A stretch of DNA of 64,000 nucleotides from NCBI RefSeq assembly GCF_003967275.1, contig NZ_AP018721.1, positions 1,240,001 through 1,304,000 on the forward strand. Direction: 5' to 3'. Shown here in pieces: positions 1-7,745 of this stretch (within the stretch, counting starts at the first letter, position 1; every line of letters starts with the position of its first letter). The DNA comes from Sulfuritortus calidifontis (GTDB lineage: Bacteria > Pseudomonadota > Gammaproteobacteria > Burkholderiales > Thiobacillaceae). Below the pieces are notes generated by a model. It had not been told where the DNA came from and did not search any database. It was given only the letters and a program-made list of their open reading frames with translations. The position numbers and the translations under genes are program-made.

Positions 1-621
1 CATTACGTTTATCCATACCCCAGCGTCGACGACATCGTGCCGCTGATGGCGGAGGGCAAGATCCTGCCCTATCTCGACATCCCCTTCCAGCACGCCAGTC
101 CGCGCCTCCTCAAGGCGATGAAGCGGCCGGCGGCGGCGGAGAATACCCTGCGCCGGATCGAGAAGTGGCGCGAGATATGCCCGGAGCTGGTCATCCGCAG
201 CACCTTCATCGTCGGCTTTCCCGGCGAGACCGAGGACGATTTCGATGCCTTGCTCGACTTCCTGCAGGCGGCCCGGCTCGACCGCGTCGGCGCCTTCACC
301 TATTCGCCGGTGGCAGGCGCGGCGGCCAACGCCTTGCCCGACCCGGTGGACGAGGACGTGAAGATGGACCGCCTGGCCCGGCTGATGGACGTGCAGGCCG
401 ACATCAGCGCCGAGAAGCTGCGCCGCCGGCGCGGCCAGGTGCTGACCGTACTGATCGACGCGGTGGCCGGCGGCCGCGCCGTGGGCCGCAGTTATGCCGA
501 TGCGCCCGAGATCGACGGCGTCGTCCACATCGCCCAGGGCGCCGGGCTCAAGGTGGGCGACTTCGTGCGGGTGAAGGTCACCCGCAGCGACGATTACGAT
601 CTGTGGGGCAAGCCGCTGTGA
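1..621 (+). CDS. rimO: Ribosomal protein S12 methylthiotransferase RimO (3' part)
   Basis: The reading frame is open from the first base, so the 5' part of the gene lies outside the window; about 206 residues remain. RimO is a radical-SAM enzyme that adds a methylthio group to an aspartate of ribosomal protein S12. The visible part holds the end of the radical-SAM barrel (DIPFQHAS, then [16 protein letters not shown]) and a C-terminal TRAM-like region ([23 protein letters not shown]). The CX3CX2C cluster motif would lie upstream and cannot be checked. MiaB is the closest alternative, but the [25 protein letters not shown] stretch is typical of RimO. Its stop overlaps the start of the next gene (GTGA). 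Confidence 0.93.
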   Translation, partial: HYVYPYPSVDDIVPLMAEGKILPYLDIPFQHASPRLLKAMKRPAAAENTLRRIEKWREICPELVIRSTFIVGFPGETEDDFDALLDFLQAARLDRVGAFTYSPVAGAAANALPDPVDEDVKMDRLARLMDVQADISAEKLRRRRGQVLTVLIDAVAGGRAVGRSYADAPEIDGVVHIAQGAGLKVGDFVRVKVTRSDDYDLWGKPL

Positions 622-1076
622 GCGAAACCATCTGGAAGCCGCATGTGGTGGTGGCCGCCATCGTCGAGCGCGACGGCCGCTTTCTGCTGGTCGAGGAAGA
701 GACCGACGAGGGCGTGCGCTTCAACCAGCCGGCCGGCCATCTGGAGGAGGGCGAGACCCTGCTTGATGCGGTGCGGCGCGAGGTGCTGGAGGAGACCGCC
801 CATCGTTTCGAGCCCGAGGCCCTGCTCGGCGTCTATCGCTGGCGCCACCCGAGCAAGGGTCGCACCTATCTGCGCTTCGCCTTCACCGGGAAGGTGCACA
901 GCCATGAGCCGGAGCGCGCCTTGGATACCGGCATCCTGCGCGCGGTCTGGCTGACCCCGGCCGAGATCGAGGCGGTGCGCGCGCGTCACCGCAGCCCGCT
1001 GATCCTGCGCTGCATCGAGGACTACCGGCGCGGCCAGCGCTTTCCCCTGGACCTGATCAGCGAGTTGCTCGAATGA
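618..1076 (+). CDS. Nudix hydrolase (NudJ-like)
   Basis: A 152-residue Nudix hydrolase, a family that cleaves nucleoside diphosphates linked to another group. The Nudix box is clear around residues 38-60: [20 protein letters not shown], matching the GX5EX7REXXEE metal-binding pattern. The GTG start overlaps the rimO stop and leads directly into a typical Nudix first strand ([19 protein letters not shown]). Position between rimO and mnmA, and the [11 protein letters not shown]-type second half, resemble NudJ (phosphatase/HMP-PP hydrolase), which lies next to mnmA in many proteobacteria. The substrate cannot be assigned from sequence. Translational coupling to rimO and a 51-nt gap to mnmA suggest one operon. 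Confidence 0.9.
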   Translation: MSETIWKPHVVVAAIVERDGRFLLVEEETDEGVRFNQPAGHLEEGETLLDAVRREVLEETAHRFEPEALLGVYRWRHPSKGRTYLRFAFTGKVHSHEPERALDTGILRAVWLTPAEIEAVRARHRSPLILRCIEDYRRGQRFPLDLISELLE

Positions 1077-1127
1077 GGATTTTCCCTCGTTCCTCACGCC
1101 TCCCAGCAACATGAGCCGCATCGTGCC

Positions 1128-2198
1128 ATGAGTAGGATTGTCGTGGGCCTCTCCGGCGGCGTCGATTCCGCCGTCACCGCCTGGCTCCTGAAGCAGCAGG
1201 GGCACGAGGTGGTCGGCGTGTTCATGAAGAACTGGGAGGCCGACGACCTGGAGGACGACTGCCCGATCGAGCAGGACTTCAAGGACGTGCTGGCGGTGGG
1301 CGAGGTGCTCGGCATCGAGATCGAGCTGGTGAATTTCAGCCGCGAATACCAGGACCGGGTGTTCGCCTATTTCCTCCAGGAATACCAGGCCGGGCGCACG
1401 CCCAACCCGGACGTGCTGTGCAATGCCGAGATCAAGTTCAAGGCCTTTCTCGACCATGCGCTGACCCTGAAGGCGGACTTCATCGCCACCGGCCACTATG
1501 CGCGGCTGGAGGGCGAGGCGCCGAATCGGAAACTCCTGAAGGCGGTCGATCTCAACAAGGACCAGAGCTACTTTCTCTATCGCCTGCAGCAGCACCAGAT
1601 CGCCCGTGCCCTGTTTCCGCTGGGCGGCCTGCCCAAGCCCGAGGTGCGCGCCCTGGCCCAAAAGGCCGGCCTGCCCAATTACGCCAAGAAGGACAGCACC
1701 GGCATCTGCTTCATCGGCGAGCGGCCGTTCCGTGAATTCCTCCGGCGCTTCCTGCCGACCCGGCCGGGCGTGATGCGCACGCCCGAGGGCCGGGTCATCG
1801 GCGAGCACCTGGGCCTGATGTATTACACCCTGGGCCAGCGTCAGGGCCTGGGCATCGGCGGGGTGAAGGGGGCTAAGGAGGGCGTGCCCTGGTTCGTCGC
1901 CGGCAAGGACATGGCGAAGAACGAGCTCATCGTGGTCCAGGGCCACGACCACCCGCTGCTATTGAGCTCGGAATTGCAGGCGCACGATTTGAGCTGGGTC
2001 GGTCCGGTGGCCGAAGCCGGACGGCGCTACGGTGCCAAGACCCGCTATCGGCAGCAGGACGCCGCCTGCACGGTCGAGGCGATCTCCGGCACTCACCTGA
2101 AGCTGGTGTTCGACGAGCCGCAGTGGGCGGTGACGCCGGGACAGTCGGTCGTGCTCTACGACGGCGAGGTCTGCCTGGGCGGCGGGATAATTATTTAA
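1128..2198 (+). CDS. mnmA: tRNA-specific 2-thiouridylase MnmA
   Basis: A 356-residue enzyme that thiolates U34 of tRNA-Lys, -Glu and -Gln, taking sulfur from the Tus relay. The N-terminal PP-loop SGGVDS lies at residues 9-14. Two catalytic cysteines are visible, one in [12 protein letters not shown] (near residue 98) and one in [13 protein letters not shown] (near 194). The C-terminal beta-barrel contains WFVAGKD and the usual end near [17 protein letters not shown]. Length is normal for the family. It reads in the same direction as the Nudix gene and ends at a repeat-rich intergenic stretch. Confidence 0.97.
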   Translation: MSRIVVGLSGGVDSAVTAWLLKQQGHEVVGVFMKNWEADDLEDDCPIEQDFKDVLAVGEVLGIEIELVNFSREYQDRVFAYFLQEYQAGRTPNPDVLCNAEIKFKAFLDHALTLKADFIATGHYARLEGEAPNRKLLKAVDLNKDQSYFLYRLQQHQIARALFPLGGLPKPEVRALAQKAGLPNYAKKDSTGICFIGERPFREFLRRFLPTRPGVMRTPEGRVIGEHLGLMYYTLGQRQGLGIGGVKGAKEGVPWFVAGKDMAKNELIVVQGHDHPLLLSSELQAHDLSWVGPVAEAGRRYGAKTRYRQQDAACTVEAISGTHLKLVFDEPQWAVTPGQSVVLYDGEVCLGGGIII

Positions 2199-2230
2199 GG
2201 AAGGTCTGATTAAGCCGTCATGCCCGGAGC

Positions 2231-2337
2231 GTGGTTGTTGCCGCTTTAGCGGCTATACAACCACGGCCTGTCCCTTACGGGTGCGCAGGCGGGCATCCAG
2301 TTTATTGATCTTTCTGGGTTCCCGCCTGCGCGGGAAC
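2231..2337. repeat. Intergenic palindromic repeat cluster
   Basis: Three nested inverted repeats lie between mnmA and the GST gene. The first is a two-part hairpin at 2231-2264: outer arms GTGGTTGT/ACAACCAC and inner arms GCCGCT/AGCGGC. The second pairs 2284-2300 with 2314-2330 (17-nt arms, 15 matching). The third is a short GTTCCCG/CGGGAAC hairpin at 2318-2337. The right part resembles the dispersed 'CGTCATNCCCGCG' type repeats of many proteobacterial genomes, and a related copy lies at 36347-36436. It may end both convergent transcripts. Confidence 0.65.
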
Positions 2338-2365
2338 GACGAAATCGGACTTTTTCAGAGGCCCC

Positions 2366-3019
2366 TTAAGCCGCTGGCGGGACGGTTTCTTTGAAGGCCG
2401 GCCGCTGCATCAGGCGGTCGTATAGCTCCGCCAGATTCGGGTGGCTGCGGCGCCAGTCGATCTCGTCCTTGAAACGCAAATCGAGATAGCCCAGGGCACA
2501 GCCGACGCAGATGTCGGCCAGGCTGTAGGCCTCGCCATGACACCAGTCGCGCTGGCCCAGTTCTTCGCTCATCTCTTCCAGCGCGCCGGTGACCTTCTTC
2601 ATCTGCCGTTCGATCCAGGCCTTGTCCTGTTGCTTGGCCGGGCGCTTGCGCTCCAGGAAGACCAAGGCGGCGGCATCGCACAGACCATCGGCCAGGGCCT
2701 CCCAGCGCTTGACCGCGATGCGGGCGCGGGCATCCTTGGGCAGCAGGTGGCTGACCGGGCTGATGCCGTCGAGATATTCGACGATGACGCGGGAATCGAA
2801 CAGGGCCTTGCCGTCCTCCGGCACCCAGACCGGCACCTTGCCCAGCGGATTGTGCTTGGGCACCTGGGTGTCTTCGTTCCAAGGGATGTCGACGACCAGT
2901 TCGTACTCGATGCGCTTTTCCGAGGCGACGATGCGCACCTTGCGGGCGAACGGGCTGGTCAGCGAAGCGATCAGCTTGGTCTTGTGGTTGGCGTTGCTTG
3001 TGGTCTTTTTTGCGGCCAT
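2366..3019 (-). CDS. Glutathione S-transferase family protein
   Basis: A 217-residue protein with the two-domain GST layout. The N-terminal thioredoxin-like domain contains SPFARKVRIVASEK (about residues 22-35), where the serine sits at the usual glutathione-activating position, and the later KVPVWVPEDGKALFDSRVIVEYLD with the conserved P and the E/S-D glutathione contact. The C-terminal helical domain has SLADICVGCALGYLDLRF. It resembles the YibF-like group. A lysine-rich N-terminal extension (MAAKKTTSNANHKTK) precedes the domain. The natural substrate is unknown. It converges with mnmA and lies downstream of gltX on the same strand. Confidence 0.88.
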   Translation of the reverse strand: MAAKKTTSNANHKTKLIASLTSPFARKVRIVASEKRIEYELVVDIPWNEDTQVPKHNPLGKVPVWVPEDGKALFDSRVIVEYLDGISPVSHLLPKDARARIAVKRWEALADGLCDAAALVFLERKRPAKQQDKAWIERQMKKVTGALEEMSEELGQRDWCHGEAYSLADICVGCALGYLDLRFKDEIDWRRSHPNLAELYDRLMQRPAFKETVPPAA

Positions 3020-3151
3020 TTTGCGTCTATCTACACCGATTCAACTACACCGCGGCCGAAAGTCTGCGCAATGGGTCATTGCTTATCGGCCACGCCCGTC
3101 ATGGATCGTGAGGGGTCTATTTTACCGGCTTGTGAAGTTCCGGGTTAACTT

Positions 3152-4570
3152 TCAGTTCGCCTGTGCCATTGCCTGGGCATGTGGCCAGGCCGCCTCGAAC
3201 CGGCGCAGGGTTTCCGCCCGGCCGAGCAGTTCCAGGGTCTGATCGAGCGAGGGGGTTTGGGCCGTGCCGAACAGCACCAGGCGCAGGGGGATGCCGATCT
3301 GGCCTAGCTTGAGATTGAAGGCCTTGGCGGTGTCCTTGAGCAACTGATTGAGGCTGGCAGCCTCCCAATTGACGCCGGCCAGGTCGACCTTGAGCTTTTC
3401 CATGGCCGGCATGGTCTCGGCGGTGAGCTTGGCCTTGAGTTCTTCGACCGGGGCCTCGGCTTGGCGGAAGAAGATGTGGCAGGCATCGGCCAGTTCCTCG
3501 ACCGTCGATACCCGGTCCTTCAGCAGCGCCATGAGCTTGGCCAGATCGGGACCGCCGTCGAGCGCAATGCCCTGCTTGTGCAGGAAGGGCAGGACCAGTC
3601 CGGCCAGCCGGTCGTTGTCGGCCTCCTTGAGATACTGCTGGTTCAGCCAGGCGAGCTTTTCCTGGTCGAAGCGGGCGGGGGAGTGGCTGACGTTGGCGGC
3701 GTCGAACCATTCGACGAACTGCTGCATGGAGAATTTCTCGTCGTCGCCGTGGCCCCAGCCCAGGCGGGCCAGGTAGTTGAGCAAGGCCTCGGGCAGGTAG
3801 CCGTCTTCCTGGTATTGCAACACCGACACCGCGCCGTGCCGCTTGGACAGGCGCTCGCCGTCGTGGCCGAGGATCATGGGCACGTGGGCGAAGATCGGCG
3901 GCTCGGCGCCCAGGGCGCGGTAGATGTTGATCTGGCGCGGGGTATTGTTGACGTGGTCATCCCCCCGGATGCAGTGGGTGATGCCCATGTCCCAGTCGTC
4001 GACCACGACGCCGAAGTTGTAGGTGGGGATGCCGTCGCCGCGCATCAGCACCAGGTCATCCAGCTCGCTGTTGGCCACGGTGATGCGGCCCTTGATCATG
4101 TCGTCCCAGCTGACGACGCCGTCGAGCGGGGTCTTGAAGCGCAGCACCGGGGTCACGCCCGCCGGCGGAGTGGGCAGCGCCTTGCCCGGCTCCGGCCGCC
4201 AGCGCCCGTCATAGCGCGGCTTCTCGCCCTTGGCGCGCTGTTCCTCGCGCATGGCGTCCAATTCTTCCTTGCTGGCATAGCACCAATAGGCCTTGCCCTC
4301 GTCGAGCAGACGCTGGGCGATCTCCTTGTACCGGTCCAGTCGCTTCATTTGGTAGAACGGGCCTTCGTCCCAGTCGATGCCCAGCCAGGCCATGCCTTCC
4401 AGGATGGCCTTCTCCGATTCCAGGGTGGAACGTTCCTGGTCGGTATCCTCGATGCGCAGGATGAACTGGCCGCCATGCTTGCGGGCATAGGCCCAGGAGA
4501 ACAGGGCGGTGCGGGCGCCGCCGATGTGCAGATAGCCGGTCGGGGAGGGGGCGAAACGGGTGCGAACCAT
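3152..4570 (-). CDS. gltX: Glutamate--tRNA ligase
   Basis: A class I aminoacyl-tRNA synthetase of 472 residues that charges tRNA-Glu. The HIGH-type motif lies near the N-terminus (FAPSPTGYLHIGGARTALF) and the KMSKS-type motif is RLSKR, near residue 240. The zinc-binding cysteines seen in some GltX enzymes are incomplete: WCYAS has one cysteine and YDGRWR follows where a C/H pair would be, so it is probably a zinc-free form. The C-terminal anticodon-binding part is complete. ATG at 4570 is the first credible start. tRNA-Val lies just upstream, divergent. Confidence 0.97.
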   Translation of the reverse strand: MVRTRFAPSPTGYLHIGGARTALFSWAYARKHGGQFILRIEDTDQERSTLESEKAILEGMAWLGIDWDEGPFYQMKRLDRYKEIAQRLLDEGKAYWCYASKEELDAMREEQRAKGEKPRYDGRWRPEPGKALPTPPAGVTPVLRFKTPLDGVVSWDDMIKGRITVANSELDDLVLMRGDGIPTYNFGVVVDDWDMGITHCIRGDDHVNNTPRQINIYRALGAEPPIFAHVPMILGHDGERLSKRHGAVSVLQYQEDGYLPEALLNYLARLGWGHGDDEKFSMQQFVEWFDAANVSHSPARFDQEKLAWLNQQYLKEADNDRLAGLVLPFLHKQGIALDGGPDLAKLMALLKDRVSTVEELADACHIFFRQAEAPVEELKAKLTAETMPAMEKLKVDLAGVNWEAASLNQLLKDTAKAFNLKLGQIGIPLRLVLFGTAQTPSLDQTLELLGRAETLRRFEAAWPHAQAMAQAN

Positions 4571-4681
4571 GGTGGGAAAATCGAACAGACGGAAAGGGCA
4601 GCATTCTACCGGAGGCCGGGTACTCGCCTCAAAAAGCTTTTGACCGCGATGGGGGCTGTGGGTAGAATTGCGGCCTCTTTC

Positions 4682-4756
4682 GGGCAGCTAGCTCAGCGGT
4701 AGAGCACCGCCTTCACACGGCGGGGGTCACAGGTTCGAACCCTGTGCTGCCCACCA
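4682..4756 (+). tRNA. tRNA-Val(CAC)
   Basis: A full cloverleaf can be drawn: acceptor arms GGGCAGC (4682-4688) and GCTGCCC (4746-4752), D arm GCTC/GAGC, anticodon stem CCGCC/GGCGG with loop TTCACAC, and T arm around TTCGAAC. The anticodon CAC (4714-4716) reads GUG valine codons. The 3' ACCA is encoded. No second tRNA follows. Confidence 0.97.
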
Positions 4757-4790
4757 AATTCCCCTCCCGAAGTTTTCCCGCTGATGCGGT

Positions 4791-5156
4791 TCAAACCGCG
4801 GTTTCGATGCGCGAGGCCTCTTTGGCCTCGGCCTTGATGATTTCCAGCGCGCCCTTGGCCGGCACTTGATAGATCAGCACGTCCTTATCGGTCACCTTCA
4901 TCACCGACCGGGTATCTTCGTATTCGAAATCGGTTTTCGTGCGCGAGATCAAGCCGGCATTCGGCTGGCTGGCGACCCTGGCTGGGGGGTTGGCCTGCTG
5001 TCGTGCCTGATTGAGCCGGGTCTCTTCCTTGGGGTTGGGCGTCGAGGTCTCAGGCTTGTTGGCGCTGACCGCCTGAGGCGTGGCCAAAGGCTGCGCTGCC
5101 CGATTCTGGATCGGGCTTTGGAAGCTGTAGTTGGTGGCCTGGATAGCGAGGTCCAT
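4791..5156 (-). CDS. Small protein, weakly FlaG-like
   Basis: A 121-residue protein. The first 75 residues are low-complexity, rich in Q, N, P and A. The C-terminal half (FEYEDTRSVMKVTDKDVLIYQVPAKGALEIIK) resembles the pattern of FlaG proteins: a 'F-x-x-x-E-D-T' strand, then 'V-x-K-V-x-D' and 'I-x-Q-[IV]-P-x-x-x-x-L'. FlaG proteins influence flagellar filament length, but no flagellar gene is nearby, so this is only a structural suggestion. It lies 23 nt downstream of another small gene of similar composition and probably shares its transcript. Confidence 0.55.
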   Translation of the reverse strand: MDLAIQATNYSFQSPIQNRAAQPLATPQAVSANKPETSTPNPKEETRLNQARQQANPPARVASQPNAGLISRTKTDFEYEDTRSVMKVTDKDVLIYQVPAKGALEIIKAEAKEASRIETAV

Positions 5157-5179
5157 TATGCTTTAGCTTGAACTCAAGC

Positions 5180-5464
5180 TTACGCGGCGGCCTTTTGATA
5201 GGCGGCGATCGCCTTTGCTGCTGTGCCACGCGGTTCCCGCTTGGATTCCGTTTCCTGCGCCGGGTTGCTGCGCTTGGCGTCTTCCGCTATGGATTGCTTG
5301 GCGAGTTGGCGCGCTTGTTCGCTGAGCTGAACTTCCTCGCGCTGGGTGTTCTTCCTGTTGGCGGCCCGCAGTTCATCCTCGGGACGGGAGCCGCGGCGCT
5401 GGGTATCTTCGGTCGCGTAGGTCTTGATCGCGCCGGCGGTGCTGGTAACGGATTCGATCGGCAT
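5180..5464 (-). CDS. Small hypothetical protein (94 aa)
   Basis: A hydrophilic, alanine- and glutamine-rich protein with no membrane segment and no recognised domain. The stretch REEVQLSEQARQLAKQ is the most ordered part and recalls the 'VxLSxxAxxL' helix found in small motility-associated proteins. Composition and proximity to the FlaG-like gene downstream (23-nt gap) suggest a two-gene unit. The AT-rich stretch just upstream (5495-5560) probably holds the promoter, because the DNA beyond it contains a bidirectional terminator. Function unknown. Confidence 0.6.
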   Translation of the reverse strand: MPIESVTSTAGAIKTYATEDTQRRGSRPEDELRAANRKNTQREEVQLSEQARQLAKQSIAEDAKRSNPAQETESKREPRGTAAKAIAAYQKAAA

Positions 5465-5640
5465 GAGTCGCTCCTTTCAGATATTCACAACCCCCACCTT
5501 TTTTGTTAATTAATTATAAGGCAATTTCCTGTTTGTAAAGTTCAAAATAATCAAGAGCTTTTGAGACTTCACTTTAAGTTCGAGGGGCAGGATCTTGCCG
5601 ATTATTGAAGAGTAGAGCCATCGAGAACAGAAATAAAAAA

Positions 5641-5665
5641 GGCCAGCAGATGCGCTGGCCTTTTT
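5641..5665. terminator. Bidirectional terminator, originally of tRNA-Asn
   Basis: The arms GGCCAGC (5641-5647) and GCTGGCC (5654-5660) form a 7-bp stem with a 6-nt loop. An A-run lies on the left (5635-5640) and a T-run on the right (5661-5665), so it can act on both strands. On the minus strand it directly follows the left att copy of tRNA-Asn 3' sequence. It was therefore probably the original tRNA-Asn terminator before the element inserted. Confidence 0.8.
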
Positions 5666-5672
5666 CGATTTT

Positions 5673-5717
5673 TGGCTCCCCGACCTGGGCTCGAACCAGG
5701 GACCTGCGGATTAACAG
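5673..5717 (-). repeat. attL: duplicated 3' half of tRNA-Asn
   Basis: A 45-bp sequence identical to 8703-8747. On the minus strand it reads from the anticodon loop to CCA of tRNA-Asn but lacks the 5' half, so it is not a functional tRNA. It marks the distal junction of the integrated element and adjoins the old tRNA terminator. Confidence 0.92.
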
Positions 5718-5821
5718 GCGTAGCTATTTCTAACTGTACTTTGTAAATCAATGCCTTGCATCACCCGTGCTCGGCATACGTAGCCACGTGAAGCCCGGAA
5801 ATCCGTCCGGGTGGTTTCTCA

Positions 5822-5843
5822 GTGGTTACGTTTTGGTTACGGT
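5822..5843 (+). promoter_or_regulatory. Possible integrase arm-type site (left)
   Basis: Two GGTTACG copies are spaced 11 bp apart (5824-5830 and 5835-5841), about one helical turn. The 22-bp block matches 8634-8655 at 20 of 22 positions in the same orientation. In the circular form the two blocks would flank the att core at roughly 50-105 bp, as arm-type integrase sites do. This is inferred from position and repetition. Confidence 0.5.
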
Positions 5844-5850
5844 GAACAGT

Positions 5851-6051
5851 ATGAAAATCAAGATTGACGAGGAACGCGTTGAACAGATGCAGACGCTTAC
5901 CACGATTCCGATGCTACCTGAGCACGTTGAGTATTTCGCCGATTTTCTTATGGAGGTCGGATTTGCCACGGTGAACGAGGCAATGCGCCGGCATCCCGGT
6001 TTGACCTTCGGTGATTTGGTGATGATCCGCTTTCGCATCAATCACCACTGA
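5851..6051 (+). CDS. Small element-encoded protein (66 aa)
   Basis: The ATG at 5851 gives a 66-residue protein, MKIKIDEERVEQMQTLTTIP..., with a short predicted helix around LPEHVEYFADFLMEVGFATVNEAMRRHP and no cysteines or membrane segment. The frame stays open upstream to 5767, but 5851 begins a better amphipathic start. No strong Shine-Dalgarno sequence is visible. It is the first gene of the integrated element and might be a regulator or copy-control protein; nothing in it is recognised. Confidence 0.5.
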   Translation: MKIKIDEERVEQMQTLTTIPMLPEHVEYFADFLMEVGFATVNEAMRRHPGLTFGDLVMIRFRINHH

Positions 6052-6157
6052 GCGTTATCCACATATCCATAGCCCGAAGCCCTGGGCGCGCGTGGCGGAC
6101 GCCACGCACCAGCGCGCCCAGGGGCGCGAAGCGCGGCTGTGGGTATGTGGGTAACGC
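6052..6157. other. 106-nt cruciform, candidate replication origin
   Basis: Three nested stems share one axis. The outer arms (6052-6074 and 6135-6157) are 23 nt with 20 matches; the three mismatches would be G-T wobbles on one strand. The middle arms (6080-6091 and 6112-6123) are 12 nt and perfect. The inner stem CGTGGCG/CGCCACG has a 2-nt loop. It lies upstream of the replication initiator gene, where a rolling-circle double- or single-strand origin would be expected. A structured leader RNA is the alternative. Confidence 0.6.
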
Positions 6158-6384
6158 GGCCAGGACTTGACAGATGCATTTTTAATGCCATAGGCTTAAA
6201 GCGTCTGTCACAAGACGGTATTGAGACGACCCAAATAACGGGACCCGAAAAAACGGGAGCGACCGTAGCCCAGGGATGCATTAGCCTATTAGAAGCAGCG
6301 CAAGGGGGAATGCAGCAGCGGCAAATAGACAGAGGCTTGCGCCCCTGTCTTGTGACTTCATCAATGCTATTCGATGAGGTCGCC
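6158..6384 (+). promoter_or_regulatory. rep leader region with weak promoter
   Basis: A TTGACA box at 6167-6172 is followed after 18 nt by TAGGCT (6191-6196), a weak -10. Downstream, GTCACAAGAC (6207-6216) and GTCTTGTGAC (6346-6355) are perfect 10-nt inverse copies about 130 nt apart. A local hairpin AGACAG/CTGTCT lies next to the second copy. The leader could therefore fold into a long-range structure before the rep start. No credible gene lies in this stretch. Confidence 0.4.
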
Positions 6385-7449
6385 ATGCCTGCCACACATC
6401 CACCTGGCATTCCGCCAGGACAGAACTTCCCCATTAGTGAACATTCGGGCACGGCCCCTGAGCCTGTGCATACTGGCGAGCGCGCAGGCGCCGGCGGTAT
6501 GCGCGGGCGAAGGGCCTCCCCCCGTATAGTAACTACGGGGGGAAACTCTTTCCCCTCGGAAAATCCCTCCGGGGCCTTGCCCCGGTTGGCTCACGTCGAT
6601 TGGTTGGCCTTCACCATCGCCCCGCCCGAGGTCGATCCCATCCGCTGGCTACTTCCCCATCTTGCGGCCCTGTTCGGTGTTTCCTCCCTCACATCGCGTG
6701 GCAAGGGGGCCTTCGGTTACTCGCAGTCCTACGACCTGGGCGGCCACGGCATCCTTGCAGTAGGGGGGAAAGGTCAGAAGGGGACGGCCTACGTTTCCCT
6801 GACCGGTGCCGGCTGCGCCCACGTCAAGGACTGGCAGGCGGTCCAGGATTGGCTGGAAGCCAACGGCGCACGGCTCAAACGTGTAGATGTCGCCCATGAT
6901 GACCATGACGGCGAAACCCTCAGCATCGAGCGTGCGGTGGAGTGGTACAACGCGGACGGATTCAGCACCGGAGGCCGCCGCCCTGGGCACCAGGTCAAGG
7001 GCGATTGGCTCACCGCGGGTAGCCCCAAGGGCCGAACCCTCTACATCGGCAACCGCGCCAACGGCAAAATGGCCCGCATCTACGAGAAGGGGAAGCAGCT
7101 AGGCGACCCGGAAAGCCCCTGGGTCCGGGCCGAAGTTGAGTTCAAGGATCAAAGTCGAGTGCTGCCCTATGACATGCTCACGCGGCCCGGCGTCTATCTG
7201 GCCGGGGCTTATGCCTGCTTCGGCTTCCTCTCGATCATCCAGGAGAAGGTCCGCACTATCGCCAAGGCCGCCAAGATCGCACTAGGTGCCCTGGTCCACT
7301 ATGCCAAGCAAGCCTATGGTCCCCTGGTGAACGTCCTTATGGCGAAGCATGGCAAGAACGCCGCCGCTGTGGTCGCTGAGCTGATCCGCCCCGGTGTGCC
7401 GCGCCGGCTCGCTGATTACCCGCCAGGATTGGCAGGGGCCGCGACGTGA
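6385..7449 (+). CDS. Replication initiation protein, filamentous-phage RstA type
   Basis: A 354-residue protein of the Rep_trans-like family (replication initiation factor), which starts rolling-circle replication by nicking the origin. Recognisable stretches are LAHVDWLAFTIAP, KRVDVAHDDHDG (aspartates and histidine near a metal site), TLYIGNRANGKMARIYEKGKQLGD (the Y-x-K motif with a candidate catalytic tyrosine), WVRAEVEFKDQSRVLPYDML and a C-terminal PGVPRRLADYP. The ATG at 6385 was chosen because GAGG lies 6 nt upstream; the frame stays open further upstream to 6139. The stop overlaps the HTH gene start (GTGA). The first 80 residues are poorly conserved in style. Confidence 0.82.
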   Translation: MPATHPPGIPPGQNFPISEHSGTAPEPVHTGERAGAGGMRGRRASPRIVTTGGNSFPSENPSGALPRLAHVDWLAFTIAPPEVDPIRWLLPHLAALFGVSSLTSRGKGAFGYSQSYDLGGHGILAVGGKGQKGTAYVSLTGAGCAHVKDWQAVQDWLEANGARLKRVDVAHDDHDGETLSIERAVEWYNADGFSTGGRRPGHQVKGDWLTAGSPKGRTLYIGNRANGKMARIYEKGKQLGDPESPWVRAEVEFKDQSRVLPYDMLTRPGVYLAGAYACFGFLSIIQEKVRTIAKAAKIALGALVHYAKQAYGPLVNVLMAKHGKNAAAVVAELIRPGVPRRLADYPPGLAGAAT

Positions 7450-7745
7450 AAACCCTCGACCTGCATGCCGCTGCCGACTTGCTCCATATCCACCCCGTAA
7501 CCCTGCGGGAAAAGGCCCGCTGCGGTGAAATTCCAGGGGCCAAGATCGGCAAGAGCTGGGTATTCGTGGACGTTGATCTGATCGATTACATCCGCGCACA
7601 ATACCCGGCGCGGGTGATGCAGGGTGACCGACAGGAGAAATCCGAATGTCACTCTACAAGCGTAAGGACTCTTCCGTCTGGTGGATCAAGCTCCGCCACG
7701 CTGGAAAGGTCATACAAAGAAGTACTGGGACTGACGACAAGCTGA
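7446..7745 (+). CDS. HTH (AlpA/excisionase-like) protein
   Basis: A 99-residue product starting with GTG that overlaps the rep stop. Residues 1-55 form a MerR-type/HTH_17 DNA-binding fold: LDLHAAADLLHIHPVTLREKARCGEIPGAKIGKSWVFVDVDLIDYI. Such proteins act as excisionases or as regulators of integrase in small integrative elements. The last 35 residues overlap the start of the integrase gene by 100 nt and look unstructured. The long overlap suggests the conserved part is the functional unit. Confidence 0.8.
   Translation: MKTLDLHAAADLLHIHPVTLREKARCGEIPGAKIGKSWVFVDVDLIDYIRAQYPARVMQGDRQEKSECHSTSVRTLPSGGSSSATLERSYKEVLGLTTS

Noticed and set aside
594-1952. A 452-codon open frame on the minus strand
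   Set aside because: It lies fully opposite the Nudix and mnmA genes, which have clear motifs; high GC keeps the antisense frame open.
5673-5717. A second tRNA-Asn gene
   Set aside because: Only the 3' half is present and no 5' half follows; it is an att repeat.
6139-6384. N-terminal extension of the Rep protein
   Set aside because: The frame is open, but this stretch overlaps the cruciform arm and leader structures and reads as non-protein; ATG 6385 has a proper Shine-Dalgarno sequence.
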